The position numbers were made by a program, and so were the translations under genes. This document shows, one piece after another, positions 45,808 through 56,663 of a stretch of 64,000 nucleotides of DNA. The stretch is from Verrucosispora sp. WMMD573 (GTDB taxonomy: Bacteria > Actinomycetota > Actinomycetes > Mycobacteriales > Micromonosporaceae), in assembly GCF_027497175.1 (NCBI RefSeq), contig NZ_CP114901.1, positions 1,488,001 through 1,552,000 of the forward strand, read 5' to 3'. The first letter of the stretch is position 1; each line of letters starts with the position of its first letter. Under the pieces are notes generated by a model. It saw only the letters and a list, made by a program, of their open reading frames with translations, did no database searches and had not been told where the DNA came from.

Positions 45808-46257
45808 TCACCACATCCGGCGTCTGGTGCCGACCAGTCCGAGGCCGGCGAGGGAGATCGCCAGCCCGAACACCCCGGACCAGAACAGCGAGCGGCTGAG
45901 TTCCTCGCGGCTGTGATCACCCATGGCTCTGGCCGGCGTCTGCTGGCCGGCCGGGTACGAGGGCCTTCCGGAGTCGCCGTCGGACTCCGCCGGGTCGTCG
46001 ATCGTCTGGTCGAAGAAGCCATCACGGGCGAAGGCGTCCCAGACGTCGTCGGCGGTGACGTCCGGCTCGACCGGCTCGCTCTCCACGACGGTTATCTCCG
46101 GGGCCGGTACGGGCTCGGCCAGCCGGGTGGACGACAGTGCCGGATCCCGGCCCAGCACCACCAGGATGGTGACGGCACCGAGAAGCGCCAGGAGTCCGAA
46201 GGTGTGGGCGATGCGGGACCGGCGTGGCTCCCGCGCGGACAAGTTGACCATGGCCAT
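45808..46257 (-). CDS. Hypothetical protein with two membrane segments
   Basis: This 149-residue protein has an N-terminal membrane segment (IAHTFGLLALLGAVTILVVL), an acidic external stretch with VTADDVWDAFARDGFFDQTI, and a second membrane segment near the end (SLFWSGVFGLAISLAGLGLV) followed by the basic GTRRRMW. The function is not recognised. Its stop lies 9 bases from the end of the converging PASTA gene. Confidence 0.7.
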   Translation of the reverse strand: MAMVNLSAREPRRSRIAHTFGLLALLGAVTILVVLGRDPALSSTRLAEPVPAPEITVVESEPVEPDVTADDVWDAFARDGFFDQTIDDPAESDGDSGRPSYPAGQQTPARAMGDHSREELSRSLFWSGVFGLAISLAGLGLVGTRRRMW

Positions 46258-46367
46258 CCCAGGTTCGGGGTCCGGGAGGCGCGGGGTGGAAACATGCCGG
46301 GGTGGGCATACCGATTCTATGTCGGCGGCATGCCCACCGAATCCCTTTCACCTGACGTCGGTGAAGC

Positions 46368-46661
46368 TCAGTGCACCCGAACCGGCGTCCGGACGGACGG
46401 CCGGCGGGCCGAGCGCACGGTGTGCGGACGCGGCTGCGGCTGCGGGGCGGCTTGGACCTGCCGCAGCCCGGCCCGTTGGACGAAGATCGACCGACGGTTG
46501 ACCGCGTCCCCCGCCGCGTTCAACTCGTAGCCCTCAAGCCAGAGCCAACCGTCGTAGGTGGTCCGGTCCAGCACCCGGATCACCCGGAACAGGATGGGTT
46601 TGAGGAATTGGACACTCGCCGCGCGTGTCACGTGCAGTACGTCACCGGAGCGGGGAAGCAC
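46368..46661 (-). CDS. Hypothetical protein
   Basis: This 97-residue protein starts MLPRSGDVLHVTRAASVQFL and includes RVIRVLDRTTYDGWLWLEGY and ELNAAGDAVNRRSIFVQ, which look like a small beta-rich domain. The C-terminus is basic and low-complexity. AGGAG lies 6 bases before the GTG. Both this and the next downstream minus-strand gene lack recognised functions. The regular protein-like first 70 residues argue that it is real. Confidence 0.65.
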   Translation of the reverse strand: MLPRSGDVLHVTRAASVQFLKPILFRVIRVLDRTTYDGWLWLEGYELNAAGDAVNRRSIFVQRAGLRQVQAAPQPQPRPHTVRSARRPSVRTPVRVH

Positions 46662-47112
46662 ATGGGCTCCTGGAAGGTCGGCCGGCGGGGAAGAGCCGGC
46701 TAAAGGATGGGGGTTTTTGCTGGCTCCGGCGACGAGGTCGTGTCTCGGGGCCGGTGTCCTTGTCCGTCAATAAAGAGCTGCTGGTGGCGAAGCTCCTGCC
46801 CGGCGACCCGCCGCTCCACGACATTGATCACTCGTGGAAACGGATCGGAGACGGTCAGTAACCCGGGTCATACGGACAGAGTGCATCAGGAGTGTGCTCC
46901 ATGCAAGTTGCACGTCGACTTTTGCCGATACGTGAGCGGCTCGCGCGAAACGGCGCTTGAACGCGCCGCCACCCGGGCGGCACACTGAGAGCCGGTTTCG
47001 CCCCGCCGCGGCCGGCCGACGACCGGGACAACCCACGCCGCGAACGCTCGCCCGGAGGATCGCGCCGTGGGCGGGCGGTCAGCGCGGCGCGTCGAAGCGG
47101 AGAGGTGACACG
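46662..47112. other. Long intergenic region upstream of the second XRE regulator
   Basis: These 451 bases are less GC-rich than their surroundings, mainly from 46700 to 46960, and contain no convincing gene. An inverted repeat TGCATcaGGAG / CTCCATGCA at 46882-46905 may be an operator. A minus-strand frame at 46767-47036 looks random. Confidence 0.5.
46882..46905. promoter_or_regulatory. Inverted repeat upstream of the XRE regulator
   Basis: TGCATCAGGAG and CTCCATGCA flank a TGTG spacer, an imperfect hairpin or operator. It lies about 210 bases before the regulator start, in an AT-richer stretch. Confidence 0.35.
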
Positions 47113-47988
47113 GTGAGCGAGCGGCGCAGCCCGACCATCCGGCGGCGCCGGCTCGGTGCAGAACTGCGCCGCCAGCGCGAGGCCGCCGGGATCACCATCG
47201 AGGCCGTGGCCGAGCAGTTGGAATGCTCGGCTTCCAAGATCTCGCGTATCGAGACGGGGCACACCACCGCGACTCCCCGGGACGTGCGGGACATGCTCCG
47301 GATCTACGGCGTGGTCGGTGCCGAGAGCGACGAGCTGGTGCAGATCGCCCGCGAGGCTCGGCAGAAGGGCTGGTGGCACCCCTACAGCACGGTGCTGGTC
47401 GGGGCGTACGTGGGCCTGGAGGCGGCGGCCAGTTCGATTCGCGCGTACGAGCAGCAGGTGGTGCCGGGGCTGCTGGAGACCGAGGACTACGCCAGCGCGA
47501 TGATCCGCGCGGCCCGCCCCGATTTCAGCCCGGAGCAGGTACAACAACGGGTGCGTGTCCGACTCGGTCGTCAGTCGTTGTTGACCCAGGATGATCCGGT
47601 CGATCTGTGGGTGGTGCTCGATGAAGCGGTGTTGAGCCGTCCGGTGGGCGGGGATGCGGTCATGCGTGACCAGATCAGCCGGTTGGTGGAGGTGGCACAG
47701 CTGCCGAACGTGACGCTTCAGGTCCTGCCTTTCGAGGTGGGAGCGCACGCCGGCATGGACGGCACCTTCACCATCCTCAGCTTTCCCGAACCCGGTGATC
47801 CGGATGTCGTGTACGCGGAGAACGCCACGGGTGGGCTCTTCCTGGAGAAGAGCGACGAACTACAGAAGTACAGCTTCATCTTCGATCACATTCGAGCAGC
47901 GGCCAGGCGCCCGGAGGAGTCCGTCGAGTACATCGCGAGACTGGCAGAGGAGCCGTTGTGGAAGTGGCGACGCAAGGATTCTCCGTGA
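47113..47988 (+). CDS. XRE-family regulator with DUF5753 domain (second copy)
   Basis: This 291-residue protein has the helix-turn-helix RRRLGAELRRQREAAGITIE, AVAEQLECSASKISRIETGH and the DUF5753 domain (QQVVPGLLETEDYASAMIRA, VLPFEVGAHAGMDGTFTILS). The DUF5753 part is better conserved in sequence than in the regulator at 23350. GGAGAGGTG precedes the GTG start. Its stop overlaps the next DUF397 gene by the four bases GTGA, so the pair is translationally coupled. Confidence 0.93.
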   Translation: MSERRSPTIRRRRLGAELRRQREAAGITIEAVAEQLECSASKISRIETGHTTATPRDVRDMLRIYGVVGAESDELVQIAREARQKGWWHPYSTVLVGAYVGLEAAASSIRAYEQQVVPGLLETEDYASAMIRAARPDFSPEQVQQRVRVRLGRQSLLTQDDPVDLWVVLDEAVLSRPVGGDAVMRDQISRLVEVAQLPNVTLQVLPFEVGAHAGMDGTFTILSFPEPGDPDVVYAENATGGLFLEKSDELQKYSFIFDHIRAAARRPEESVEYIARLAEEPLWKWRRKDSP

Positions 47989-48185
47989 ACCTGACGCAGG
48001 CGACATGGTTCAAGAGCTCGAAGAGCGGACCGAACTGTGACAACTGCGTCGAGGTGGCGTACGTGACCGGGGCGGTCGGCGTCCGGGACTCGAAGGACAA
48101 GGCCGGACCGGCCCTGGTCTTCGCGCCCGGCGACTGGCACGCTTTCGTCGCCAGCACCAGGGACGGCGCGTTCCCCCGGGCCTGA
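47985..48185 (+). CDS. DUF397 domain protein (second copy)
   Basis: This 66-residue protein begins (GTG) MNLTQATWFKSSKSGPNCDN. It shows CVEVAYVTGAVGVRDSKDKA and LVFAPGDWHAFVA, the family pattern. An in-frame GTG 27 bases earlier exists, but AAGGA at 7 bases and the GTGA overlap favour 47985. Together with the preceding regulator it forms an XRE/DUF397 module like that at 23.2-24.2 kb on the opposite strand. A strong terminator follows. Confidence 0.9.
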   Translation: MNLTQATWFKSSKSGPNCDNCVEVAYVTGAVGVRDSKDKAGPALVFAPGDWHAFVASTRDGAFPRA

Positions 48186-48205
48186 CGCCCGGGGACGGTG
48201 ACGAC

Positions 48206-48240
48206 GGATCCCCGCTCGGCCATCGGCCGAGCGGGGATCC
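48206..48240 (+). terminator. Terminator after the XRE/DUF397 module
   Basis: A perfect 15-bp stem (GGATCCCCGCTCGGC / GCCGAGCGGGGATCC) with the 5-base loop CATCG, 20 bases after the stop codon and followed by a short T-rich run. Confidence 0.92.
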
Positions 48241-48443
48241 GCTGTTTGTGACCCTCGGCGGTGTCGGCGGGAACCTCGACGCGGGCCGCAGGTGTCGGGC
48301 ATCGGGTGTCGGCGGTGCGGCCCGTGGACGCGTGCTCCGCCGGCTGCCGTCGCCACATCCTGCCCGTGTCGTTGTACCTTCCGGTACGCGCTGGTCGACA
48401 TCCCCCCGGCAGGGCGGGTAACCGAGCGAGGCAGGCGAGACGG

Positions 48444-48848
48444 ATGACGAGTATCGGGTCGGAGAACCTCACCAACGGACCGGGAAAGCCGGAACGGTTC
48501 GGCGGCAAGTATCGCGGGGCCCGGCGGGACACCGTGCTGACCGAGGTGGTGTCGGCGGAGACCGAGCACGCGGGCCGGGAGACCCCGACGGCGACGGAGT
48601 CGCCGTCGCCGCTCACCCTGCCGTCGTTGGATCCGAATCCGCTGACCGAGCCGTCCTTTCCGGCCGGCGGCTGGTCGACGGCCGACGACGGGTCTCTCGT
48701 GGACCATCCACTGCTGCGTGGCCTGTTGATGGAGTTGCCGCCGAAGGGCAGCGTGCCGCCACCCGGCTGGCTCGACCGCTGGTTCGAGGCGACCAGGGCG
48801 ATCCTGGAACTGCTATACGTGCAGGGCGCCGGCGGCCGGGCGCGGTGA
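48444..48848 (+). CDS. Hypothetical protein
   Basis: This 134-residue protein begins MTSIGSENLTNGPGKPERFG and contains GGKYRGARRDTVLTEVV. It is rich in Thr/Pro/Ser in the middle and ends with the more structured DRWFEATRAILELLYVQG. No signal peptide or membrane segment is visible. The last 36 bases overlap the end of the converging membrane-protein gene. Function unknown; the lower confidence reflects the overlap. Confidence 0.6.
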   Translation: MTSIGSENLTNGPGKPERFGGKYRGARRDTVLTEVVSAETEHAGRETPTATESPSPLTLPSLDPNPLTEPSFPAGGWSTADDGSLVDHPLLRGLLMELPPKGSVPPPGWLDRWFEATRAILELLYVQGAGGRAR

Positions 48849-49421
48849 CGACACCCGCTCGGGCATGGCCTGCTCGGCGAAGCGGTTGTGCCGCAACGCG
48901 TGGCGTACGCCGATCGCAGCGACGGCCAGCGCGGCGATGGTGATCGCCGGCCCGGTTGCCGAGGGCCCGAGATACTGGCCCGCACCGCTCGCCACGATGA
49001 CGCTCGGCAGCAACGCCAGACCGGTCACCTGTAGTGGCAGTCCGATCAACGGGTGGGCGGCGGCGGCCCGCAGTCCGTGCGGGGCCGGTGTCCCGGCGGC
49101 GCCGGCCAGCGCGCCGGCCCCGGCCCACAACCGGCGCAACCGGCGCACCGTGCAGCCGGCCACCAGCAGGGCGGGTAGAGCGGCGAGGATCAGCCCGTCG
49201 GCGGCTCGATCCGCCAGGGTCGGTCCGACGGAGACCAGCCCGGCGATCGGCAGAGCCATCGTCAGCGCGAGCCCGGTCAGCGTCAGCGCGAGCAGCCGGC
49301 CAGCTTGCTGGCGCAGCTCGCGCGCATGGCTCAGGCGGGGTAGCCCGTCCGCGAGGTAGCCGGCGGTCCACCAGACGGCGGCGACCGGGAGCAGGACGGC
49401 GAGGTGGCTCTGCATGTCCAT
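48813..49421 (-). CDS. Hypothetical membrane protein, about four segments
   Basis: This 202-residue protein begins MDMQSHLAVLLPVAAVWWTA. It has hydrophobic segments around residues 5-25, 45-70, 75-95, 125-150 and 155-175, and ends with a short polar tail. The family is not recognised. Its 3' end overlaps the converging gene at 48444-48848 by 36 bases. It is divergent from the secreted protease gene. Confidence 0.7.
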   Translation of the reverse strand: MDMQSHLAVLLPVAAVWWTAGYLADGLPRLSHARELRQQAGRLLALTLTGLALTMALPIAGLVSVGPTLADRAADGLILAALPALLVAGCTVRRLRRLWAGAGALAGAAGTPAPHGLRAAAAHPLIGLPLQVTGLALLPSVIVASGAGQYLGPSATGPAITIAALAVAAIGVRHALRHNRFAEQAMPERVSSPRPAAGALHV

Positions 49422-49636
49422 CAGCCTTGCCCGATTTCCGGCCCGCCGAATCCGGGTCCGTCCCCCGTTCCTCCCGTACCCGTCCCCCGTAGGGGAATCA
49501 TCTCGCCAGTGTTATGAGGGATCCGACATGTTTAACTGTCCGCACACATCCAACTACCCTCACCGTGATCGGCGTTCATCGATCAGCCTGTCACGAGCAG
49601 GTGGACGGCCGATGCCGACCCGAGGGAGGTAGGAAG

Positions 49637-51511
<1,875 letters not shown>

Positions 51512-51526
51512 CAGTCCGCTACGGCA

Positions 51527-51555
51527 ACGGGCCCCGGCGCTACGCCGGGGCCCGT
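51527..51555 (+). terminator. Terminator after the protease gene
   Basis: A perfect 13-bp stem ACGGGCCCCGGCG / CGCCGGGGCCCGT with a 3-base loop, 16 bases after the stop codon, between convergent genes. Confidence 0.9.
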
Positions 51556-51569
51556 CTGCTGTGCCTGGT

Positions 51570-52367
51570 TCAGACCGCGAACGTGGTCGGCCGCTCGGTG
51601 GCCGGCGCAGGCGGGCGGGCCTTCCACAGCCCGGTCTTCTGCGCGAACAGGCGACCCAGGTACGCGGGGTTCAGGATCACGTAGCGCCGCCACAGGCGCT
51701 TGGGTTCCAGGCCGAGACGCCAGAACCACTCCAGGCCGGCGCGCTGCATCCACGGCGGCGGCTGGCGCAACAACCCAGCGTGGTAGTCGAAGGCCGCGCC
51801 GACCGCCATCAGCGGCATGTCCAGCAGCGGGCGCATCGCGTACGCGAAAATCTCCTGACGGGGGCAGCCGAGCCCGACCAGTACCAACCGGGCACCGCTG
51901 GCCTTGATCCGGTCGGCGATCTCGACGTCCTCGCCGGGCTGCACGCCGCGGAACTTCGATGCCTCGACCCCGGCGATCTTGAGTGCCGGGAACATCCGCT
52001 CCAGCGCCGGGATCAGCCGGTTGAGGGTCTCCTCGGTCGAGCCGTACAGGTAGACCGGCAGCCCTTCGTCGGCGAAGCGGGACAGCACGTGCAGTGTCAG
52101 CGTCGGCCCGTAGACCCGATCGGTGAGCCCGGCGCCGTGCAGCAGATTCAGCGCCCAGCGCACCGGCTGACCGTCCGGGGTCACCACGTCGAAGGAGTTG
52201 AGCCGGGCGTTGTGCGCCCGGTCCAGCACGCCGGTCATCACGCCGTGCACGGCCAGCGCGGTCAGCGCCAACGGCTGGCGTTCCTGTGCGGCGGCCACCA
52301 CCTGCTCGGTGGCCTCGGCGTAGTCGGTCGCATCGACCAGGACACCGAGCACATTCTTCTTGGTCAT
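51570..52367 (-). CDS. WecG/TagA/CpsF-family glycosyltransferase
   Basis: This 265-residue protein has the family pattern: [66 protein letters not shown] and [14 protein letters not shown]. Such enzymes transfer N-acetylmannosaminuronic acid, ManNAc or similar sugars to lipid-linked glycan precursors. The ATG overlaps the TGA of the upstream epimerase gene by four bases, so the two are coupled and probably act in one cell-surface glycan pathway. The lipid-linked acceptor is unknown. Confidence 0.9.
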   Translation of the reverse strand: MTKKNVLGVLVDATDYAEATEQVVAAAQERQPLALTALAVHGVMTGVLDRAHNARLNSFDVVTPDGQPVRWALNLLHGAGLTDRVYGPTLTLHVLSRFADEGLPVYLYGSTEETLNRLIPALERMFPALKIAGVEASKFRGVQPGEDVEIADRIKASGARLVLVGLGCPRQEIFAYAMRPLLDMPLMAVGAAFDYHAGLLRQPPPWMQRAGLEWFWRLGLEPKRLWRRYVILNPAYLGRLFAQKTGLWKARPPAPATERPTTFAV

Positions 52368-53437
52368 GCTCCCGGCACCCACTTGTCCACGTTGGCCTCG
52401 TAGATCTCTCGCATGATCATTGGTACGTCGTACACCTGCTTCCAGTCCGGGTAGTCGGCCTGGAACGCCTCGTTGGAGCCGATCCACCACTTGTGGTCGC
52501 CGATCCGGTTGGCCTCGACGTACTCGGTGATCATCTCCTGGCCGGTGATCTGCTCGGCCAGCGTGAACGCCTCCCGGTTGGAGGTGTTCGAGTGTCGGCC
52601 GCCGCCGAGGTTGTAGACGGCGGCCGAGCGGGGGTTGCGGAAGAACGCCTCGAACGCGGAGACCACGTCCGAGCTGTGGATGGCGTCGCGGACCTGCTTG
52701 CCCTGGTAGCCGAAGATCTTGTAGGTGCGGCGCTCCATGTTCGCCCGCATCACGTATCCGAGGAAACCGTGCAACTCGGTCGCCGAGTGCGCCGGCCCGG
52801 TGAGCGTCCCGCCTCGGAAGCAGGCCGTCTTCATGCCGAAGTAGCGGCCGTACTCCTGCACCATGACGTCCGCCGCGACCTTGGACGCACCGAAGATCGA
52901 GTGCAGGCAGGCGTCGATCGACATGTCCTCCCGGATGCCCTGCTCGTACGGGTGGCCCTGCTCGATCTCCCAGCGGGTCTCCAGCTCCATCAGGGGCAGG
53001 CTGTTCGGCCGGTCGCCGTACACCTTGTTCGTGGAGCAGTGGATGACCGGGGCGTCGATGCAGTGTTCCCGGACGTTCTGCAGAACGTTGAGCGTGCCGG
53101 CGGCGTTGACGTCGAAGTCGGTGAACGGGTCGCGCACCGCCCAGTCGTGCGAGGGCTGCGCGGCAGTGTGGATCACCACGGCCACGTCCCGGGCGTACCG
53201 GCCGAACAGCGCGCCGAGCGCCGCCCGGTCCCGGATGTCGATGCTGTGGTGGGAGTACGCCTCACCGAGCTCGTTGGTCAACCGGCGGACATTCCAGGCG
53301 GTGGACGCCTCCTCGCCGAAGAATTCCTGCCGCATGTCGTTGTCGATGCCGACGACGTCGAGACCGAGGCCGGCGAAGTGCCGGACCGCCTCGGAGCCGA
53401 TCAGCCCGCCCGACCCGGTCACGAATGCGACAGTCAC
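52364..53437 (-). CDS. NAD-dependent sugar-nucleotide epimerase (CDP-paratose 2-epimerase-like)
   Basis: This 357-residue extended SDR protein begins (GTG) [20 protein letters not shown] with the NAD-binding GxxGxxG. Key parts include [35 protein letters not shown] (the TNKVYG of the CDP-tyvelose/paratose epimerases) and [18 protein letters not shown]. The usual YxxxK is read instead as [14 protein letters not shown] around the active site. The gene is coupled by ATGA to a WecG-type glycosyltransferase. AGGAG lies 6 bases before the GTG. The exact sugar is not known. Confidence 0.88.
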   Translation of the reverse strand: MTVAFVTGSGGLIGSEAVRHFAGLGLDVVGIDNDMRQEFFGEEASTAWNVRRLTNELGEAYSHHSIDIRDRAALGALFGRYARDVAVVIHTAAQPSHDWAVRDPFTDFDVNAAGTLNVLQNVREHCIDAPVIHCSTNKVYGDRPNSLPLMELETRWEIEQGHPYEQGIREDMSIDACLHSIFGASKVAADVMVQEYGRYFGMKTACFRGGTLTGPAHSATELHGFLGYVMRANMERRTYKIFGYQGKQVRDAIHSSDVVSAFEAFFRNPRSAAVYNLGGGRHSNTSNREAFTLAEQITGQEMITEYVEANRIGDHKWWIGSNEAFQADYPDWKQVYDVPMIMREIYEANVDKWVPGA

Positions 53438-53544
53438 ACGCCACTCCTGGTGCGTCGGAGGCAGAAACCATCGGAGCATAGCGTGACGTCCGGCACGCCC
53501 CGGATATGGAGCGAGGGCCCCGCATCTCGCGGAGCCCTCAACCG

Positions 53545-53630
53545 TGGTGGGGAAGGGGGGAGTTGAACCCCCACGTCCTTTCGGACACACGGACCTGAAC
53601 CGTGCGCGTCTGCCATTCCGCCACTTCCCC
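53545..53630 (-). tRNA. tRNA-Leu (CAG)
   Basis: On the minus strand the acceptor GGGGAAG pairs with CTTCCCC. The anticodon loop is TTCAGGT (CAG), the long variable arm TGTCCGAAAGGACG is type II as in Leu tRNAs, and the T-arm is GGGGGTTCAACTCCCCC. The discriminator A is followed by an encoded CCA (53545-53547). Confidence 0.96.
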
Positions 53631-53887
53631 GTGGCCCGACCTCGGTCGAACGTGGTCTGAGCCGGACGCCGCCGGTGATCGGCGGGCCTCGGCCATCCTA
53701 CGTGACCTTGGTCTGCTGCCGCGAATGGCTTTCGCTGCTCGCAGCGGTTACCGTTCGTGGCGGACGAAAGAGTAGCACGACAATCAGAAGCCGTCCGAAC
53801 GGGCCGCGGCCTGCCGGCCGAGCGGCGTGTGAGCTGCGTGCGCTCTGGACGGATACCATCATGTCCTCGGGACCCGAGGAGGAGCCG

Positions 53888-54670
53888 GTGAGCGTGCTGC
53901 AACGCTTCGAGAAGCGTCTGGAAGGCCTGGTCGAAGGGGCTTTCGCCAAGGTCTTCAAAGGGGTGGTCCACCCCGTGGAGATCCTCAACGCCATGCAGCG
54001 GGAGGCCGAGGCACATAAGGCCATCCTGGCTGGTGGGCGCACGTTGGTGCCCAACCGCTACGTGATCGATCTCTCCCCGTACGACCACAGTCGGCTGGCG
54101 CCGTACGCCGCCGCGCTGGCCCAGGAGCTGGCCCAGTCGCAGGCGGAGTTCATCGGCGAGCAGGCCTGGACGGTCTACGGGGACGTGATCGTCGAGATCG
54201 AGCGCGGTGAAGGACTCGACACCGGCATGTTCCGGGTCACCGCGGAGGTCTACACCGGTGGCGAGGTGGCCCCGGTTTCGGCGCCCGGCTATGACGCCGG
54301 TCCGCCCGGATACGACGCCGGTCCGCCCGGCTACCCGTCCTACGACCAGGGTGGTGGCTACGGCCCACCGCCGGGTCATGGCGGTGGGCGCAACATTCGG
54401 CTGGTCTCCGGCGACGGCCGCACCTACCCGCTACAGATGGGCTCGACCGTGATCGGTCGTGGCGACCAGGCCAACCTGCGCCTGCCGGACGTCGGCATCT
54501 CCCGGCGACACGCCCGGCTGGACTTCGACGGTGGGCAGGTCGTGCTGACCGATCTCGGCTCGACCAACGGCACCATGGTCAACGGCCAGCGGGTCTCCGC
54601 CGTGGCGTTGAACCCCGGTGACATGATCCAGCTCGGTACGACCACTCTGACCTTCCGCGTGGACGGCTGA
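53888..54670 (+). CDS. fhaA: FHA-domain protein FhaA
   Basis: This 260-residue protein begins [20 protein letters not shown] with the conserved DUF3662 domain (residues 1-115). A Pro/Gly/Tyr-rich linker with [16 protein letters not shown] repeats (about 130-165) follows, then a C-terminal FHA domain: [48 protein letters not shown] domains bind phosphothreonine. In M. tuberculosis FhaA is a substrate of the kinases encoded here and binds the pseudokinase MviN. I chose the GTG at 53888 because GAGGAGGAG lies 4 bases before it; an ATG 27 bases earlier is possible. Confidence 0.93.
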   Translation: MSVLQRFEKRLEGLVEGAFAKVFKGVVHPVEILNAMQREAEAHKAILAGGRTLVPNRYVIDLSPYDHSRLAPYAAALAQELAQSQAEFIGEQAWTVYGDVIVEIERGEGLDTGMFRVTAEVYTGGEVAPVSAPGYDAGPPGYDAGPPGYPSYDQGGGYGPPPGHGGGRNIRLVSGDGRTYPLQMGSTVIGRGDQANLRLPDVGISRRHARLDFDGGQVVLTDLGSTNGTMVNGQRVSAVALNPGDMIQLGTTTLTFRVDG

Positions 54671-54676
54671 TCCGCC

Positions 54677-55165
54677 TTGCCGGAACTCGTTATCACCGTT
54701 GCCCGGTTCGGATTCCTCGTGCTGCTGTGGATCTTCGTGTTCACGGTGGTCGGCGTCATCCGCCGGGACCTCTTCGCGGGGGCCCGCTCGGGTCGACTGG
54801 TGGCCGCACCCCGGACGGTGGGCGCGTCGACGGGGCAGGCGACGGCGAAGCCGGCGAAGGTGAAGCGGGGGCGGGCGGCGCACCAGCTGGTGGTGACCGC
54901 CGGTCAGCTGGCCGGTACGCGGATCACGTTGGGTGAGGCGCAGATAACGATCGGTCGTGCCGAGGACTCCACCCTCGTCATCACCGACGACTATGCGTCC
55001 GCGCGACACGCCCGGCTCGTGCCGCGCGACGGGCAGTGGTTCGTCGAGGACCTGGGTTCGACTAACGGGACGTACCTGGATCGCGCTAAGGTCACCGGAC
55101 CGACCCCCGTCCCCCTCGGCGTGCCGATCCGAATCGGCCGCACCTCTCTCGAATTACGGCCATGA
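54677..55165 (+). CDS. fhaB: FHA-domain protein FhaB (FipA)
   Basis: This 162-residue protein has a single N-terminal membrane segment (ARFGFLVLLWIFVFTVVGVI), a basic linker, and an FHA domain ([43 protein letters not shown]). In mycobacteria it links PknB signalling to cell division and binds FtsZ/FtsQ. The start is TTG at 54677, the only good candidate six bases after fhaA. The stop overlaps pstP by four bases (ATGA). Confidence 0.94.
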   Translation: MPELVITVARFGFLVLLWIFVFTVVGVIRRDLFAGARSGRLVAAPRTVGASTGQATAKPAKVKRGRAAHQLVVTAGQLAGTRITLGEAQITIGRAEDSTLVITDDYASARHARLVPRDGQWFVEDLGSTNGTYLDRAKVTGPTPVPLGVPIRIGRTSLELRP

Positions 55166-56637
55166 CTCTGACCCTGCGCTATGCGGCCCACAGCGACCGC
55201 GGTCTGATCCGAGACGGTAATCAAGACTCCGTCTACGCCGGGCCGCGGCTACTCGCCGTTGCCGACGGCATGGGCGGTATGGCCGCCGGTGACGTCGCCA
55301 GCAACATCGTCATCGGTGCCATGGCGCCACTTGACGAGGACGTCCCCGGGGACGCCCTGGTCGACGCGCTCCGCTCGGCGGTGGGCACCGCCAACCAGCA
55401 ACTCCGCGAGACGGTGGAGGCCAACCCCCAGTTGGAGGGGATGGGCACCACGCTCACCGCGACCCTGTTCTCCGGCAGCAAGCTGGGCATGGTCCACATC
55501 GGAGACTCGCGGGCCTATCTACTGCGCGACGGAGAGTTCGCGCAGATCACCAAGGACGACACCTACGTACAGATGCTCGTCGACGAAGGCCGGATCAGCC
55601 CGGAGGAGGCGAGCAGTCACCCCCAGCGCTCGTTGCTCACCCGGGCCCTGGACGGCCGGGACATCGACCCGGAGTACTCGGTCCGGCAGGTGTTGCCCGG
55701 CGACCGGTACCTGATCTGCTCCGACGGGCTCTCCGGTGTGGTCAGCGCGGAGACCATCGCCGAGACCATGCGGGAGTACGCCGACCCGCAGCAGTGCGTC
55801 GAACGGCTCGTCCAGCTCGCTTTGCGCGGTGGCGGCCCGGACAACATCACCGTGATCATCGCCGACGCCACCGACCGGGACATCGTCGAGGCGGCGCCGA
55901 TCGTCGGCGGTGCGGCGGCCCGGGACCGAGGGATGGCCACCTCGGCGGACGTCTCCACTCCAGCGGCTCGCGCCTCGGCGCTCTCCGCGCCCCGGCCGGC
56001 GACGCCCGACGAATCCGCCGCGAACAACGACGACGAGCCCGAGGCACGCCGACGCCCACTGCGTGCGCTCGCGATGACGACCGCCCTGCTGGTGATCGTC
56101 GGTGGCGGGGTGTTCGCCGGGTGGAGCTACACGCAGCGCCAGTACTACGTGGGCGCGACCGAGAACGGCCAGGTGGCCGTGTTCCGTGGCATCCAGGGTC
56201 AGATTGCCGGGATGGATCTCTCCAGCGTGCACTCCGAGAGCGAGGCGCAGCTGGACGACCTCACCCTGGCCGCGCAGGAGCAGGTCAAGCAGGGCATTCC
56301 GGCCAAGAGCGAGCCGGACGCGGAACGCCGGCTGGCGGAGCTGACGATGGACAGCCCGACAAACGTGAACCTGAAGCCGATCTGCCCGCCGACCCCGAGC
56401 CCCACGCCGTCCCTGGTGGGGTCGCCGTCCCCGACGCCGAGCGCGCCGGCGGGATCGCCGAGCGTTCCGGCCGGCTCACCGAGCCAGGTGGGCAGCATCT
56501 CGGCGTCACCGCCGGAGGGAGCCCCGGCCACGCCGACCGGCCCCTCCGCCGCTGCACCGGACAGCACCCCCGACGCGCCCCCCGTCGACACCTTCACGCC
56601 CACGGTCGATCCGGCGGCCTGCCGGTCGCCCGAGTAG
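55162..56637 (+). CDS. pstP: PP2C-family Ser/Thr phosphatase PstP
   Basis: This 491-residue protein has an N-terminal PP2C domain (about 5-240) with metal-binding motifs DSVYAGPRLLAVADGMGGMA, GDSRAYLLRDGE, SDGLSGVVSAE and GGPDNITVI. A cytoplasmic linker, one membrane segment near 300-318 and an extracellular Pro/Ser-rich tail follow. It dephosphorylates PknA, PknB and their substrates. The ATG overlaps the fhaB stop (ATGA). The external Pro/Ser/Thr tail of some 120 residues is low-complexity. Confidence 0.95.
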   Translation: MTLTLRYAAHSDRGLIRDGNQDSVYAGPRLLAVADGMGGMAAGDVASNIVIGAMAPLDEDVPGDALVDALRSAVGTANQQLRETVEANPQLEGMGTTLTATLFSGSKLGMVHIGDSRAYLLRDGEFAQITKDDTYVQMLVDEGRISPEEASSHPQRSLLTRALDGRDIDPEYSVRQVLPGDRYLICSDGLSGVVSAETIAETMREYADPQQCVERLVQLALRGGGPDNITVIIADATDRDIVEAAPIVGGAAARDRGMATSADVSTPAARASALSAPRPATPDESAANNDDEPEARRRPLRALAMTTALLVIVGGGVFAGWSYTQRQYYVGATENGQVAVFRGIQGQIAGMDLSSVHSESEAQLDDLTLAAQEQVKQGIPAKSEPDAERRLAELTMDSPTNVNLKPICPPTPSPTPSLVGSPSPTPSAPAGSPSVPAGSPSQVGSISASPPEGAPATPTGPSAAAPDSTPDAPPVDTFTPTVDPAACRSPE

Positions 56638-56663
56638 GCACCGGCTCCCACCCGAGGACGATC

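Noticed and set aside
46767..47036. Minus-strand frame of 89 codons in the long gap before the XRE regulator
   Set aside because: No ribosome site, no regular hydrophobic pattern, Arg/Ala/Ser-rich; probably random.
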